Below are positions 1 through 5,566 of a stretch of DNA of 5,566 nt, in pieces. Source of the stretch: Altererythrobacter sp. Lineage in GTDB: Bacteria > Pseudomonadota > Alphaproteobacteria > Sphingomonadales > Sphingomonadaceae. The notes below the pieces were generated by a model. The model saw nothing but the letters and a program-made list of their open reading frames with translations, was not told the DNA's origin and made no database searches. Location: NCBI GenBank assembly GCA_011524425.1, contig WTKI01000211.1:1-5566 (forward strand), written 5' to 3'. Every line of letters begins with the position of its first letter. The stretch's first letter is position 1. Made by a program: the position numbers and the translations under genes.

Positions 1-211
1 TGAGCGCAGCAGACCCGCCTGCACCCAGCGCGATACAAAGGATCGCGGTAAAGCCAATCACCGGATGGATCGTACCGGGTGCGGCCAGCAGCCCGCAAAT
101 CCCGGTGAAGATCACAAGCGTCATCACACGCGGCTTTGTCAGCGCGAAGAAATCGCGCCAATCAGCGGGCATGGATGCGGTTGCAGTTGTGGTCATGGTT
201 TCTGTCGACAT
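1..211 (-). CDS. ctaB: Protoheme IX farnesyltransferase (heme O synthase), N-terminal part, cut by window edge
   Basis: Reading the minus strand from an ATG at 211 gives 70 codons that run off the window without a stop. The enzyme is an integral membrane prenyltransferase that adds a farnesyl group to heme B to make heme O, the precursor of the heme A used by aa3 oxidases. Visible are a polar N-terminus of about 22 residues, then [20 protein letters not shown] (residues 21-40), the typical CtaB/CyoE opening with the conserved TKPR just before the first membrane helix. An LAAPG turn (42-46) and a second hydrophobic stretch ending in GAGGSAAL (63-70) follow. The aspartate-rich prenyl-diphosphate motifs lie outside the window. 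The start at 211 is favoured by AAGAG six nt upstream; a second ATG at codon 6 is possible. The gene starts 9 nt after the hydrolase stop, and its ribosome site overlaps that stop, so the two are probably translated together. Position downstream of coxBA supports the call. Confidence 0.9.
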   Translation of the reverse strand, partial: MSTETMTTTATASMPADWRDFFALTKPRVMTLVIFTGICGLLAAPGTIHPVIGFTAILCIALGAGGSAAL

Positions 212-225
212 GATAAACTCTTAAA
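212..225 (-). promoter_or_regulatory. ctaB ribosome binding site overlapping the hydrolase stop codon
   Basis: On the minus strand AAGAG (218-222) lies six nt before the ctaB ATG, and its first two bases are the last two of the hydrolase TAA stop (221-223). This arrangement is seen directly; translational coupling of the two genes is inferred from it. Confidence 0.5.
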
Positions 226-1192
226 GACGTTTCAGCCAATCAATCAGGATCGCATTGACCTGTTCCGGCTTTTCTTGCTGGGTCCAGTGCCCGCAACCTT
301 TGAGGATATGGCCTTCAACCTGCGGCGCGAACATTTTCGTGAGCCCGACAGGATCCATGGTAGCGCCGAACAGGAAAGTGGCAGGATCGCGCATCCCGCC
401 TATAAACAGCGCGGCTTGTTCAATCCGCTTGCCCTTCCATCCTTGGAGCCATTCAAAGTCGCGCTGGTGATTGCGATAGCGGTTCAGTGGCCCGCGAAAG
501 CCCGATTGCTTGAATTCCGCTTCGTAGAAATCCAGATCAGCCGAGGTCAGCCAAGGCGTTTCCACCGGATCAGGTAAGCCTTCGAGGAACGTCGATCCCA
601 ACGGCTTTTCCCAATAATCGCCGGGAGGAACATCACCGCTAATCGAATACATCATCCGGCCAACCCAGTCGCGCGGGTCTGCTTCCGCCTCGGCCTCGGC
701 AACGCCGGGCTCCTGAAAATAATGCTGGTAGAAGAAGCGGCCCTGCGACGTGAAATGCTCTTCATACACTTGTGTAAAGGGTCGATCCGGCACGCCTGCA
801 AACGGCACCGACATCGCTGCAACAGCGCTGAAATGCTGCGGGTGGGTGAGCGTGGAATTCCACACAATCGGCGCGCCCCAATCATGGCCGATCAAGACGG
901 CAGGCTGATCGGGGCTGAGCGCTTGTTTGAGCCCCACCAGATCGCCGACAATGCGCTCCATTGCATAGGCTTCGATGGGTTCCGGTTTGTCAGACCCGCC
1001 ATAACCGCGCACATCAATCGCGCAGGCGGTAAATCCGGCCTCGGCCACAGGGCCAAGCTGATGCCGCCAGCTATACCAGCTTTCCGGAAAGCCATGGACC
1101 ATGATAGCGAGCGGAGCCGTGCCTGGCTCTGGTCCTTCCAATGCGCAGCGAAGCGAGAGCTCTCCGCAATCTATCTGGCGCATAGTAGGCAT
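221..1192 (-). CDS. Alpha/beta hydrolase, epoxide hydrolase (soluble EH type)
   Basis: A 323-residue cytoplasmic protein with no signal peptide, the usual length for bacterial epoxide hydrolases, which open an epoxide to a vicinal diol through an aspartyl-ester intermediate. The oxyanion motif HGFPE is at 33-37, the nucleophile Asp104 sits in GHDWGA (102-107), the likely acid is Asp269 in GMRDP, and the base is His302 in GHWTQ. The cap domain carries both expected ring-polarising tyrosines: Tyr158 in YFQEPG and Tyr239 in GPLNRYRN. These stretches closely resemble the C-terminal domain of mammalian soluble epoxide hydrolase as I remember it, so epoxide hydrolase is better supported than haloalkane dehalogenase or a general esterase. 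The substrate cannot be told. It sits between coxA (82 nt upstream) and ctaB (9 nt downstream), all on one strand, so it is probably co-transcribed with heme-copper oxidase genes although no role in oxidase assembly is known. The ATG at 1192 has only a weak ribosome site; an in-frame ATG three codons on is an alternative. Confidence 0.88.
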   Translation of the reverse strand: MPTMRQIDCGELSLRCALEGPEPGTAPLAIMVHGFPESWYSWRHQLGPVAEAGFTACAIDVRGYGGSDKPEPIEAYAMERIVGDLVGLKQALSPDQPAVLIGHDWGAPIVWNSTLTHPQHFSAVAAMSVPFAGVPDRPFTQVYEEHFTSQGRFFYQHYFQEPGVAEAEAEADPRDWVGRMMYSISGDVPPGDYWEKPLGSTFLEGLPDPVETPWLTSADLDFYEAEFKQSGFRGPLNRYRNHQRDFEWLQGWKGKRIEQAALFIGGMRDPATFLFGATMDPVGLTKMFAPQVEGHILKGCGHWTQQEKPEQVNAILIDWLKRL

Positions 1193-1222
1193 CGGATCAG
1201 GTCTCGTCTTTCGTTATGCGAA

Positions 1223-1248
1223 CGGCCGATCCTCGTAAGGACCGGCCG
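1223..1248 (-). promoter_or_regulatory. Strong intercistronic hairpin between coxA and the hydrolase gene
   Basis: In the minus-strand transcript, arms CGGCCGGUCCU and AGGAUCGGCCG form an 11-bp stem with one G-U wobble closing a UACG tetraloop of the UNCG class. It begins 26 nt after the coxA stop codon and ends about 30 nt before the hydrolase start. Read on the plus strand the same pair would be an A-C mismatch, so the structure fits the cox direction better. Only two U follow the stem, so it is not a canonical intrinsic terminator. A role in protecting the coxA 3' end, or in lowering downstream expression, is inference. Confidence 0.55.
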
Positions 1249-1274
1249 CCAGCATTCAGTCAATTTGCTGCCGA

Positions 1275-2990
1275 TCAGGCCTTGGCAGGCGTGTGATCGT
1301 GGTAATCGTGATGATCCTCGATCACTGGCAGTGTTTCAAACTGGTGGAACGGCGGCGGGCTGGACAATGTCCATTCCAGCGTCGTTGCCCCTTCGCCCCA
1401 GTAATTGCCTGCCGCTTTCTTGCCGGCTGTGAAGGCGTAAACAAGGTTCGCAAAGAACAGCAGCATCGATCCGGCCATGATGTAATAGCCAAACGAGCTA
1501 ACCTCATTCCAGAAGCTGTAGGCTTCTGTAAAGTCAGGATAGCGGCGCGCCATGCCCTGCATGCCAAGGAAGTGCTGCGGGAAGAAGATCACGTTCACAC
1601 CGATGAAGAAGCCCCAGAAATGCAAGTGAGAGAGAAGCTCGGAATGCATCCGGCCGCTCATCTTCGGGAACCAGTAATAGAACCCTGCAAACAGCGAGAA
1701 CACTGCACCCATGGACAGCACATAGTGGAAGTGTGCCACGACGTAATAGGTGTCGTGAAGGTTATCATCGATGCCGCCATTGGCGAGCACAACGCCGGTC
1801 ACGCCGCCGACTGTGAACAGGAAGATAAAGCCCAATGCCCACACCATAGGTGATTTGAACTCAAGGCTGCCGCCCCACATGGTTGCAACCCAGCTGAAGA
1901 TTTTCACGCCGGTCGGAACCGCAATGACCATAGTCGCTGCAGTGAAGTACATCTTCGTGTTTACGTCTAAGCCAACCGTATACATGTGGTGCGCCCACAC
2001 GATGAAGCCGACAACGCCAATTGCGACCATCGCGTAAGCCATGCCGAGATAACCGAACACAGGCTTGCGGCTGAAAGTCGCAACGATCTGGCTGATCATG
2101 CCAAAGCCTGGCAGGATCATGATGTAAACTTCAGGGTGGCCAAAGAACCAGAACAAGTGCTGGTAGAGAACGGGATCACCGCCGCCTGCCGGATCGAAGA
2201 AGGTCGTGCCAAAGTTGCGATCTGTCAGCAACATGGTGATTGCAGCAGCCAGCACCGGAAGCGCCAGCAGCAGCAGGAAGGCGGTAACCAGCACTGACCA
2301 TACGAACAGCGGCATTTTGTGCAAGGTCATACCCGGCGCACGCATGTTGAAAATCGTGGTGATGAAGTTGGTCGCACCCAGGATCGAGCCTGCGCCTGCC
2401 AAGTGCAGCGAGAAGATTGCAAAGTCCACCGCCGGGCCTTGCGAGCCTGTCGTCGAGAGCGGCGCATACACCGTCCAGCCAACGCCTGCACCATTGCCAA
2501 TCGAACCGCCCGGCACAAACATGGAGAACAACAGGCTGAGGAAACCGACAACGGTCAGCCAGAAAGAGATGTTGTTCATGCGCGGGAAGGCCATGTCCGG
2601 TGCACCAATCATCAAAGGCACAAACCAGTTGCCGAAGCCGCCGATCATCGCCGGCATAACCATGAAGAAAACCATGATCAGGCCATGGGCTGTGATGAAC
2701 ACATTCCACATGTGGTAATTCTGGTCCATCGAGCTGCTGTCGCCGCCCATGAAATCAACCCAGAATTGCAGATACTGAATGCCGGGCTCTGCCAGTTCCA
2801 GACGCATAATGCCGGAAATAGCACCGCCGATGATCCCGGCGATAATCGCGAAGATCAGATACAGCGTTCCGATATCTTTATGGTTCGTCGACATGAACCA
2901 GCGGGCAAAAAAGCCCGGCTTGTGGTCCGCATGATCATGCGCGTCATGACCCTCTTGGTGAGCGTCGAAACCTTCTGCGGTGGTTGCCAT
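1275..2990 (-). CDS. coxA: Cytochrome c oxidase subunit I (aa3 type)
   Basis: A 571-residue polytopic inner-membrane protein, full length for the family, that houses heme a and the heme a3-CuB centre reducing O2 to water while pumping protons. Residue numbers nearly match those of the Rhodobacter enzyme. Heme a ligands are His102 and His422, and the heme a3 ligand is His420 (VAHFHY). CuB ligands are His285, His334 and His335, with the cross-linking Tyr289 in GHPEVY. The D-channel is intact with Asp132, Asn121, Asn139 and Glu287, and the K-channel with Thr360 and Lys363 (PTGVKIFSW), marking an A-family oxidase. Mg-site candidates His412 and Asp413 and the propionate-contacting Arg482-Arg483 are present. 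Both ends are unusually rich in His and Asp (residues 9-23 and 559-566). The ATG at 2990 follows GAGAG with a 10-nt spacer. It lies 32 nt downstream of coxB and shares its operon. The family call is essentially certain. Confidence 0.98.
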   Translation of the reverse strand: MATTAEGFDAHQEGHDAHDHADHKPGFFARWFMSTNHKDIGTLYLIFAIIAGIIGGAISGIMRLELAEPGIQYLQFWVDFMGGDSSSMDQNYHMWNVFITAHGLIMVFFMVMPAMIGGFGNWFVPLMIGAPDMAFPRMNNISFWLTVVGFLSLLFSMFVPGGSIGNGAGVGWTVYAPLSTTGSQGPAVDFAIFSLHLAGAGSILGATNFITTIFNMRAPGMTLHKMPLFVWSVLVTAFLLLLALPVLAAAITMLLTDRNFGTTFFDPAGGGDPVLYQHLFWFFGHPEVYIMILPGFGMISQIVATFSRKPVFGYLGMAYAMVAIGVVGFIVWAHHMYTVGLDVNTKMYFTAATMVIAVPTGVKIFSWVATMWGGSLEFKSPMVWALGFIFLFTVGGVTGVVLANGGIDDNLHDTYYVVAHFHYVLSMGAVFSLFAGFYYWFPKMSGRMHSELLSHLHFWGFFIGVNVIFFPQHFLGMQGMARRYPDFTEAYSFWNEVSSFGYYIMAGSMLLFFANLVYAFTAGKKAAGNYWGEGATTLEWTLSSPPPFHQFETLPVIEDHHDYHDHTPAKA

Positions 2991-3022
2991 CGTTCTGTTT
3001 CTCTCAGGTCTATTCTATTCAG

Positions 3023-4012
3023 TTACGCAGCTGGAGCAGCTTCAGCTTCATCGCCTGCGCCCGCTTCTTCAGCTGCGCTTGCGTCGGCCATTTCGCTGCC
3101 GGGCAAAGTCCCGCCCTGCTCCAGCACCCACGCTTCCCATTGGTCGCGTGGCAGCGCTTCAACGACCACAGGCATAAAGCCGTGGCGCGCGCCGCAAAGT
3201 TCATAGCACTGGCCGTAATACACGCCCGGCTCTTTGATCGTCAGCATGCGCTCGTTCAAACGGCCTGGTACGGCATCCATCTTGAACCAAAGCGACGCGA
3301 CACCGAAAGAGTGGATCACATCAGCGGCTGTGGTTTGAAGCCGGATCGGCGTGTCAACGGGCACAACCATACGGTTATCAACTGCCAGCTGGTTCGGCTC
3401 TCCGTTGGCGAGTGCATCTTCATCGCTCAGCATGTTGGAAATGATCTCGAAGTCGCCATTGTCAGGATAGGAATACCCCCAATACCACTGATACCCGGTC
3501 GCTTTCACTGTGATCGCGTCTTCAGGCGGCGTGGTGTATTGCTTTTGCAAAAGCGAGATGGAGGGGATCGCGATACCCACCAGAATCAGAGCCGGAACAA
3601 CGGTCCAGATGACTTCGATCGCAGTGTTGTGCGTCGTCTTGGAAGGCGTTGGATTGGCACCGCGGCGATAGCGCACAACCACCCATAGCAGCAGGCCAAG
3701 CACGAACAGGCTGATTACTGTAATCACTGGAAGCAGCACAATATCGTGCATCCACAAGGCGTATTCGCCATCAGCGGTATACTGATCCTGGAAGGTCAGA
3801 CTTTTCCACGCATCGTCTTCATACGCGGTTGGCATGCCTTTGCCCGCTTCAGGCGCCATCGGCACATAACCTGCTGTCGTTTCCGCCTCTGTAGCGACCT
3901 CTGCCGCTTGGTCCTGCGCCAGGCTGGTTTGCGGCGTTAACGCAAGCACAGCAGCCATGATCAATCCTGCGACGAGGAGATATGCGCGGTTAAGGGATTG
4001 CCCCAAGATCAT
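3023..4012 (-). CDS. coxB: Cytochrome c oxidase subunit II (CuA-containing)
   Basis: Subunit II accepts electrons from cytochrome c at its periplasmic CuA centre and passes them to subunit I. From the chosen start the protein has 329 residues. It opens with a signal peptide (hydrophobic 11-25, likely cleaved after SLA at 30-32), then an acidic linker, a first membrane helix at about 90-113 and a second at about 132-155. The periplasmic cupredoxin domain carries YQWYW (174-178), whose first Trp is the usual electron-entry residue. The CuA set is complete: His234, Cys269, Glu271, Cys273, His277 and Met280, in DVIHSF and GQCYELCGARHGFM. The last 20 or so residues are a low-complexity Ala/Glu/Gly tail. 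The same frame is open back to an ATG at 4123. The ATG at 4012 was preferred because GGAAAG lies 9 nt before it and a signal peptide starts right there. The gene is first in the cox operon and divergent from pyrE. Confidence 0.96.
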   Translation of the reverse strand: MILGQSLNRAYLLVAGLIMAAVLALTPQTSLAQDQAAEVATEAETTAGYVPMAPEAGKGMPTAYEDDAWKSLTFQDQYTADGEYALWMHDIVLLPVITVISLFVLGLLLWVVVRYRRGANPTPSKTTHNTAIEVIWTVVPALILVGIAIPSISLLQKQYTTPPEDAITVKATGYQWYWGYSYPDNGDFEIISNMLSDEDALANGEPNQLAVDNRMVVPVDTPIRLQTTAADVIHSFGVASLWFKMDAVPGRLNERMLTIKEPGVYYGQCYELCGARHGFMPVVVEALPRDQWEAWVLEQGGTLPGSEMADASAAEEAGAGDEAEAAPAA

Positions 4013-4021
4013 CGAATAACG

Positions 4022-4027
4022 CTTTCC
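4022..4027 (-). promoter_or_regulatory. coxB ribosome binding site
   Basis: GGAAAG on the minus strand ends 9 nt before the ATG at 4012. It decides between this start and the upstream in-frame ATG at 4123, which has no purine-rich site in front of it. Confidence 0.55.
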
Positions 4028-4033
4028 GTTTGC

Positions 4034-4075
4034 GTGGCCGGAGCCACCTTCGTAAATCACACAGGCGCTTTGCGC
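4034..4075 (-). other. Two small hairpins in the coxB leader
   Basis: The inferred coxB 5' leader contains GTGGC-TCCG-GCCAC (minus strand, 4034-4047), a perfect 5-bp stem with a four-base loop, and GCGC-AAA-GCGC (4065-4075). The first ends 6 nt before the coxB ribosome site, so it could affect ribosome access. Both are short and could occur by chance at this base composition. Confidence 0.3.
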
Positions 4076-4109
4076 ATTTCCAATTGCTGAAAACCCGACC
4101 AGAGCCCAC

Positions 4110-4130
4110 CTTTGGCAAATCATGCCAAAG
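4110..4130. promoter_or_regulatory. Perfect inverted repeat, candidate operator or leader hairpin
   Basis: CTTTGGCA-N5-TGCCAAAG is an exact 8-bp inverted repeat with a five-base spacer (4118-4122). Half-sites about 13 bp apart, centre to centre, suit a dimeric repressor or activator reading one helical face. It lies just downstream of the predicted cox transcription start, a typical repressor position, and about 115 nt before pyrE. As RNA it could also fold as a hairpin at the 5' end of the cox message. I do not recognise the sequence as the site of a particular regulator. Confidence 0.5.
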
Positions 4131-4140
4131 ATTGCAGCGC

Positions 4141-4169
4141 CCTATAGGCGCGCTTGCCGCATGCCTCAA
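4141..4169 (-). promoter_or_regulatory. Candidate sigma70-type promoter for the coxBA operon
   Basis: On the minus strand TTGAGG (4164-4169) and TATAGG (4141-4146) are separated by exactly 17 nt. Each matches the housekeeping consensus at four of six bases, including the TTGA and TATA cores. Transcription would begin near 4134, giving a leader of about 120 nt before coxB. This is pattern matching only, but it is the best match I found in the intergenic region. Confidence 0.45.
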
Positions 4170-4227
4170 GCGCTTCTAGGGAGAAAATTATGCACCGTTC
4201 GATGTGAGTGATGCAATCCAGATCAAT

Positions 4228-4232
4228 TAAGG
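4228..4232 (+). promoter_or_regulatory. pyrE ribosome binding site
   Basis: TAAGG lies 12 nt before the ATG at 4245. Because it pairs with the 5' half of the Shine-Dalgarno consensus, the effective spacing to that ATG is normal. A TTG at 4239, two codons upstream, is the competing start; ATG is preferred because MTDEEVL is the usual opening of related PyrE proteins as I recall them. Confidence 0.5.
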
Positions 4233-4244
4233 TAGATTTTGCTT

Positions 4245-4826
4245 ATGACTGATGAAGAAGTGCTGTCCGAGTTTCGCAGCTGCGGCGCCTTGCTCGAAGG
4301 GCATTTCAAGCTCTCCTCAGGGCGGCACAGCGCGCAATATCTGCAATGCGCCCGCGTTTTGATGAACGGCGAACGTGCCGGGAACCTGGCACGGGCTCTT
4401 GCGCAAAAGATCCCGCGCGAGATTCGCTCCGAAGTGGACGTGGTTGTCTCGCCAGCAATGGGCGGACTGATCATCGGGCATGAGATGGGCCGTGCTTTAG
4501 GCAAAGACGCGATCTTTCTGGAACGGCCCGATGGTGAGTTTCACTTGCGCCGCGGATTCGCTTTAGAGCCAGGCGCGAAAGTGCTGATGGTAGAAGATGT
4601 GGTAACCACCGGCCTGTCCAGCCGCGAAGCGATCGAAGCCGTAGCGAACGAAGGCGGCGAAGTGATTGCAGAGTGCTGCTTGGTTGACCGATCAGGTGGT
4701 TCTGCCGACTTAGGGGTGCCTTTGACCCCGCTTCTGTCACTTTCAGTACCAAGCTATTCCGATGAGGAAATTCCGCCGGAATTGGCAGCGATTCCAGTGA
4801 CTAAGCCAGGGAGTCGCGCTGCGTGA
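4245..4826 (+). CDS. pyrE: Orotate phosphoribosyltransferase
   Basis: A 193-residue cytoplasmic enzyme that joins orotate to PRPP to give orotidine 5'-monophosphate, the fifth step of de novo pyrimidine synthesis; it works as a dimer. The type I phosphoribosyltransferase signature VLMVEDVVTTGLS (113-125) is intact, with the acidic pair Glu117-Asp118 that contacts the PRPP ribose. The N-terminal FKLSSGRHSAQYLQC (21-35) is the orotate-PRTase-specific region, and VVVSPAMGGLIIGHEMGRAL (66-85) is the conserved core strand and helix. The flexible loop FLERPDGEFHLRRGF (91-105) contains arginines and a histidine but no lysine, unlike the E. coli enzyme; I believe this is common in the alphaproteobacterial subgroup but did not check. 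The length is normal. The gene is divergent from coxB and overlaps pdxJ by 4 nt. An alternative TTG start two codons upstream exists. Confidence 0.96.
   Translation: MTDEEVLSEFRSCGALLEGHFKLSSGRHSAQYLQCARVLMNGERAGNLARALAQKIPREIRSEVDVVVSPAMGGLIIGHEMGRALGKDAIFLERPDGEFHLRRGFALEPGAKVLMVEDVVTTGLSSREAIEAVANEGGEVIAECCLVDRSGGSADLGVPLTPLLSLSVPSYSDEEIPPELAAIPVTKPGSRAA
4808..4813 (+). promoter_or_regulatory. pdxJ ribosome binding site inside the end of pyrE
   Basis: AGGGAG lies within the last codons of pyrE, 9 nt before the GTG at 4823. It supports the non-ATG start chosen for pdxJ. Confidence 0.6.
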
Positions 4827-5566
4827 CTCCAGCCCGGCTAAGATTGGGCGTGAACATCGATCACGTCGCTACCATCCGCAATGCGCGCGGCGGGGATCAC
4901 CCTGATCCTGTCCGCGCGGCGGAAATTGTTGCACGTGTTGGCGGCGATGGAATCACAGCGCACCTTCGCGAAGACCGCCGCCATATTCGTGACGCTGACT
5001 TGCAGCGCATTCAGGAAGCGACGGACTTGCCGCTCAATCTGGAGATGGCAGCAACCGAGGAAATGCTAGAGATTGCCCTGCGCCATAAGCCGCATGCCGC
5101 ATGCATTGTCCCGGAAAAGCGGGAGGAACGCACAACAGAAGGCGGGCTTGATGCGGCCGGTTTGCACAACCAGCTAGCGCCGATTGTTACGCGTCTTGCT
5201 GATGCTGGGATTCGCGTCAGTCTGTTTATCGAAGCCACAGAGCGGCAATTGGATGCAGCCCTCCGCCTCGGGGCACCTGTGGTCGAGTTTCACACCGGCG
5301 AATACGCGCATGCCCATCTGGACGGCGACAATGACAGGCTTTCCAGCGAGTTAAAGCGCATATCGGATATGGCAGCTTTGGCAGCCAAGAACGGGATCGA
5401 GCCGCATGCAGGCCATGGTCTGACATACGAAAACGTCCAGCCAATTGCCGCCATCCCACAGCTCGCGGAACTCAATATCGGGCACTATCTGGTTGGCGAA
5501 GCGGTGTTTGTAGGTCTTGAAGCTGCCGTGCGCCGCATGCGCGATTTGATGGATGAGGCCCGCTGA
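4823..5566 (+). CDS. pdxJ: Pyridoxine 5'-phosphate synthase
   Basis: A 247-residue TIM-barrel enzyme, the family's usual length, that condenses 3-amino-2-oxopropyl phosphate with 1-deoxy-D-xylulose 5-phosphate to make pyridoxine 5'-phosphate in the DXP-dependent vitamin B6 pathway. The opening LGVNIDHVATIRNARGG (8-24) is diagnostic. The catalytic residues are His47 in TAHLREDRRH, Glu74 in LNLEMA and His198 in AGHGLTY. PEKREERTTEGGLD (97-110) and the phosphate-binding NIGHYLVGEAV (218-228) are also present. It starts with GTG, and GTGA (4823-4826) contains both this start and the pyrE TGA stop; a good ribosome site lies 9 nt upstream. It is therefore translated in tandem with pyrE. The gene is complete, with its stop codon being the last three bases of the window. 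In related bacteria acpS often follows, which cannot be seen here. Confidence 0.97.
   Translation: MTPARLRLGVNIDHVATIRNARGGDHPDPVRAAEIVARVGGDGITAHLREDRRHIRDADLQRIQEATDLPLNLEMAATEEMLEIALRHKPHAACIVPEKREERTTEGGLDAAGLHNQLAPIVTRLADAGIRVSLFIEATERQLDAALRLGAPVVEFHTGEYAHAHLDGDNDRLSSELKRISDMAALAAKNGIEPHAGHGLTYENVQPIAAIPQLAELNIGHYLVGEAVFVGLEAAVRRMRDLMDEAR

Noticed and set aside
676..702. Repetitive GCCTCG units in the hydrolase gene
   Set aside because: They encode the AEAEAEAD run of the cap domain and lie in frame; no sign of an independent repeat element.
1223..1248. Intrinsic terminator after coxA
   Set aside because: The stem is strong, but only two U follow it, so it is recorded as a hairpin rather than a terminator.
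722..1432. Plus-strand open frame of 236 codons across the hydrolase start, the gap and the coxA end
   Set aside because: It is antisense to two well-supported genes and shows no domain or ribosome site.
2319..3206. Plus-strand open frame of 295 codons opposite coxA and coxB
   Set aside because: It is antisense to highly conserved oxidase genes, and its product is rich in Arg/His/Cys with no recognisable fold, as expected of a shadow frame in GC-rich sequence.
2984..3688. Plus-strand open frame of 234 codons opposite coxB
   Set aside because: Shadow of coxB, whose CuA motifs prove the minus-strand reading.
4013..4123. N-terminal extension of CoxB by 37 residues from an ATG at 4123
   Set aside because: That ATG lies inside the perfect dyad, has no ribosome site, and the extra residues do not resemble CoxB. 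The start at 4012 has a ribosome site and begins a clean signal peptide.
4137..4151. Small inverted repeat GCGCC-CTATA-GGCGC
   Set aside because: Only a 5-bp stem, and it overlaps the candidate -10 element; too short to claim a separate function.
4154..4182. Possible pyrE promoter TTGCCG-N17-TAGGGA on the plus strand
   Set aside because: The -10 half matches the consensus at only two of six bases. A pyrE promoter must lie nearby, but I could not place it with confidence.

Overview
The window reads as a chromosomal, housekeeping stretch of an alphaproteobacterium, most likely from the Sphingomonadales (Erythrobacteraceae-like). That placement rests on three things: the protein style of the CoxA, CoxB, PyrE and PdxJ products, the moderately GC-rich coding sequence, and the gene order of a coxB-coxA cluster divergent from pyrE-pdxJ. 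The order is recalled from sphingomonads in general and was not searched. No mobile elements, tRNA/rRNA genes or CRISPR arrays are visible.

Left part (1-4012, minus strand): an aa3-type cytochrome c oxidase operon read right to left. coxB (subunit II, all CuA ligands present) is followed after 32 nt by coxA (subunit I, all heme and CuB ligands and both proton-channel signatures present). An 82-nt gap holding a strong hairpin comes next, then a complete epoxide-hydrolase-type alpha/beta hydrolase gene. The start of ctaB (heme O synthase, N-terminal 70 residues only) follows 9 nt after the hydrolase stop. CoxB and CoxA form the electron-entry and oxygen-reducing core, and CtaB makes heme O on the way to the heme A that CoxA needs. 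The hydrolase has no known place in this pathway and is the odd member.

Middle (4013-4244): a 232-nt divergent intergenic region. It contains a plausible sigma70-type promoter for the cox operon, a perfect 8-5-8 inverted repeat just downstream of its predicted start point, and two smaller hairpins in the cox leader. No convincing promoter for pyrE was found.

Right part (4245-5566, plus strand): pyrE (orotate phosphoribosyltransferase, pyrimidine synthesis) overlaps pdxJ (pyridoxine 5'-phosphate synthase, vitamin B6 synthesis) by 4 nt; pdxJ ends exactly at the window edge. I found no undescribed multi-gene system. The points worth a second look are the hydrolase inside the cox operon, the hairpin before it, the intergenic dyad, and the histidine-rich ends of CoxA.
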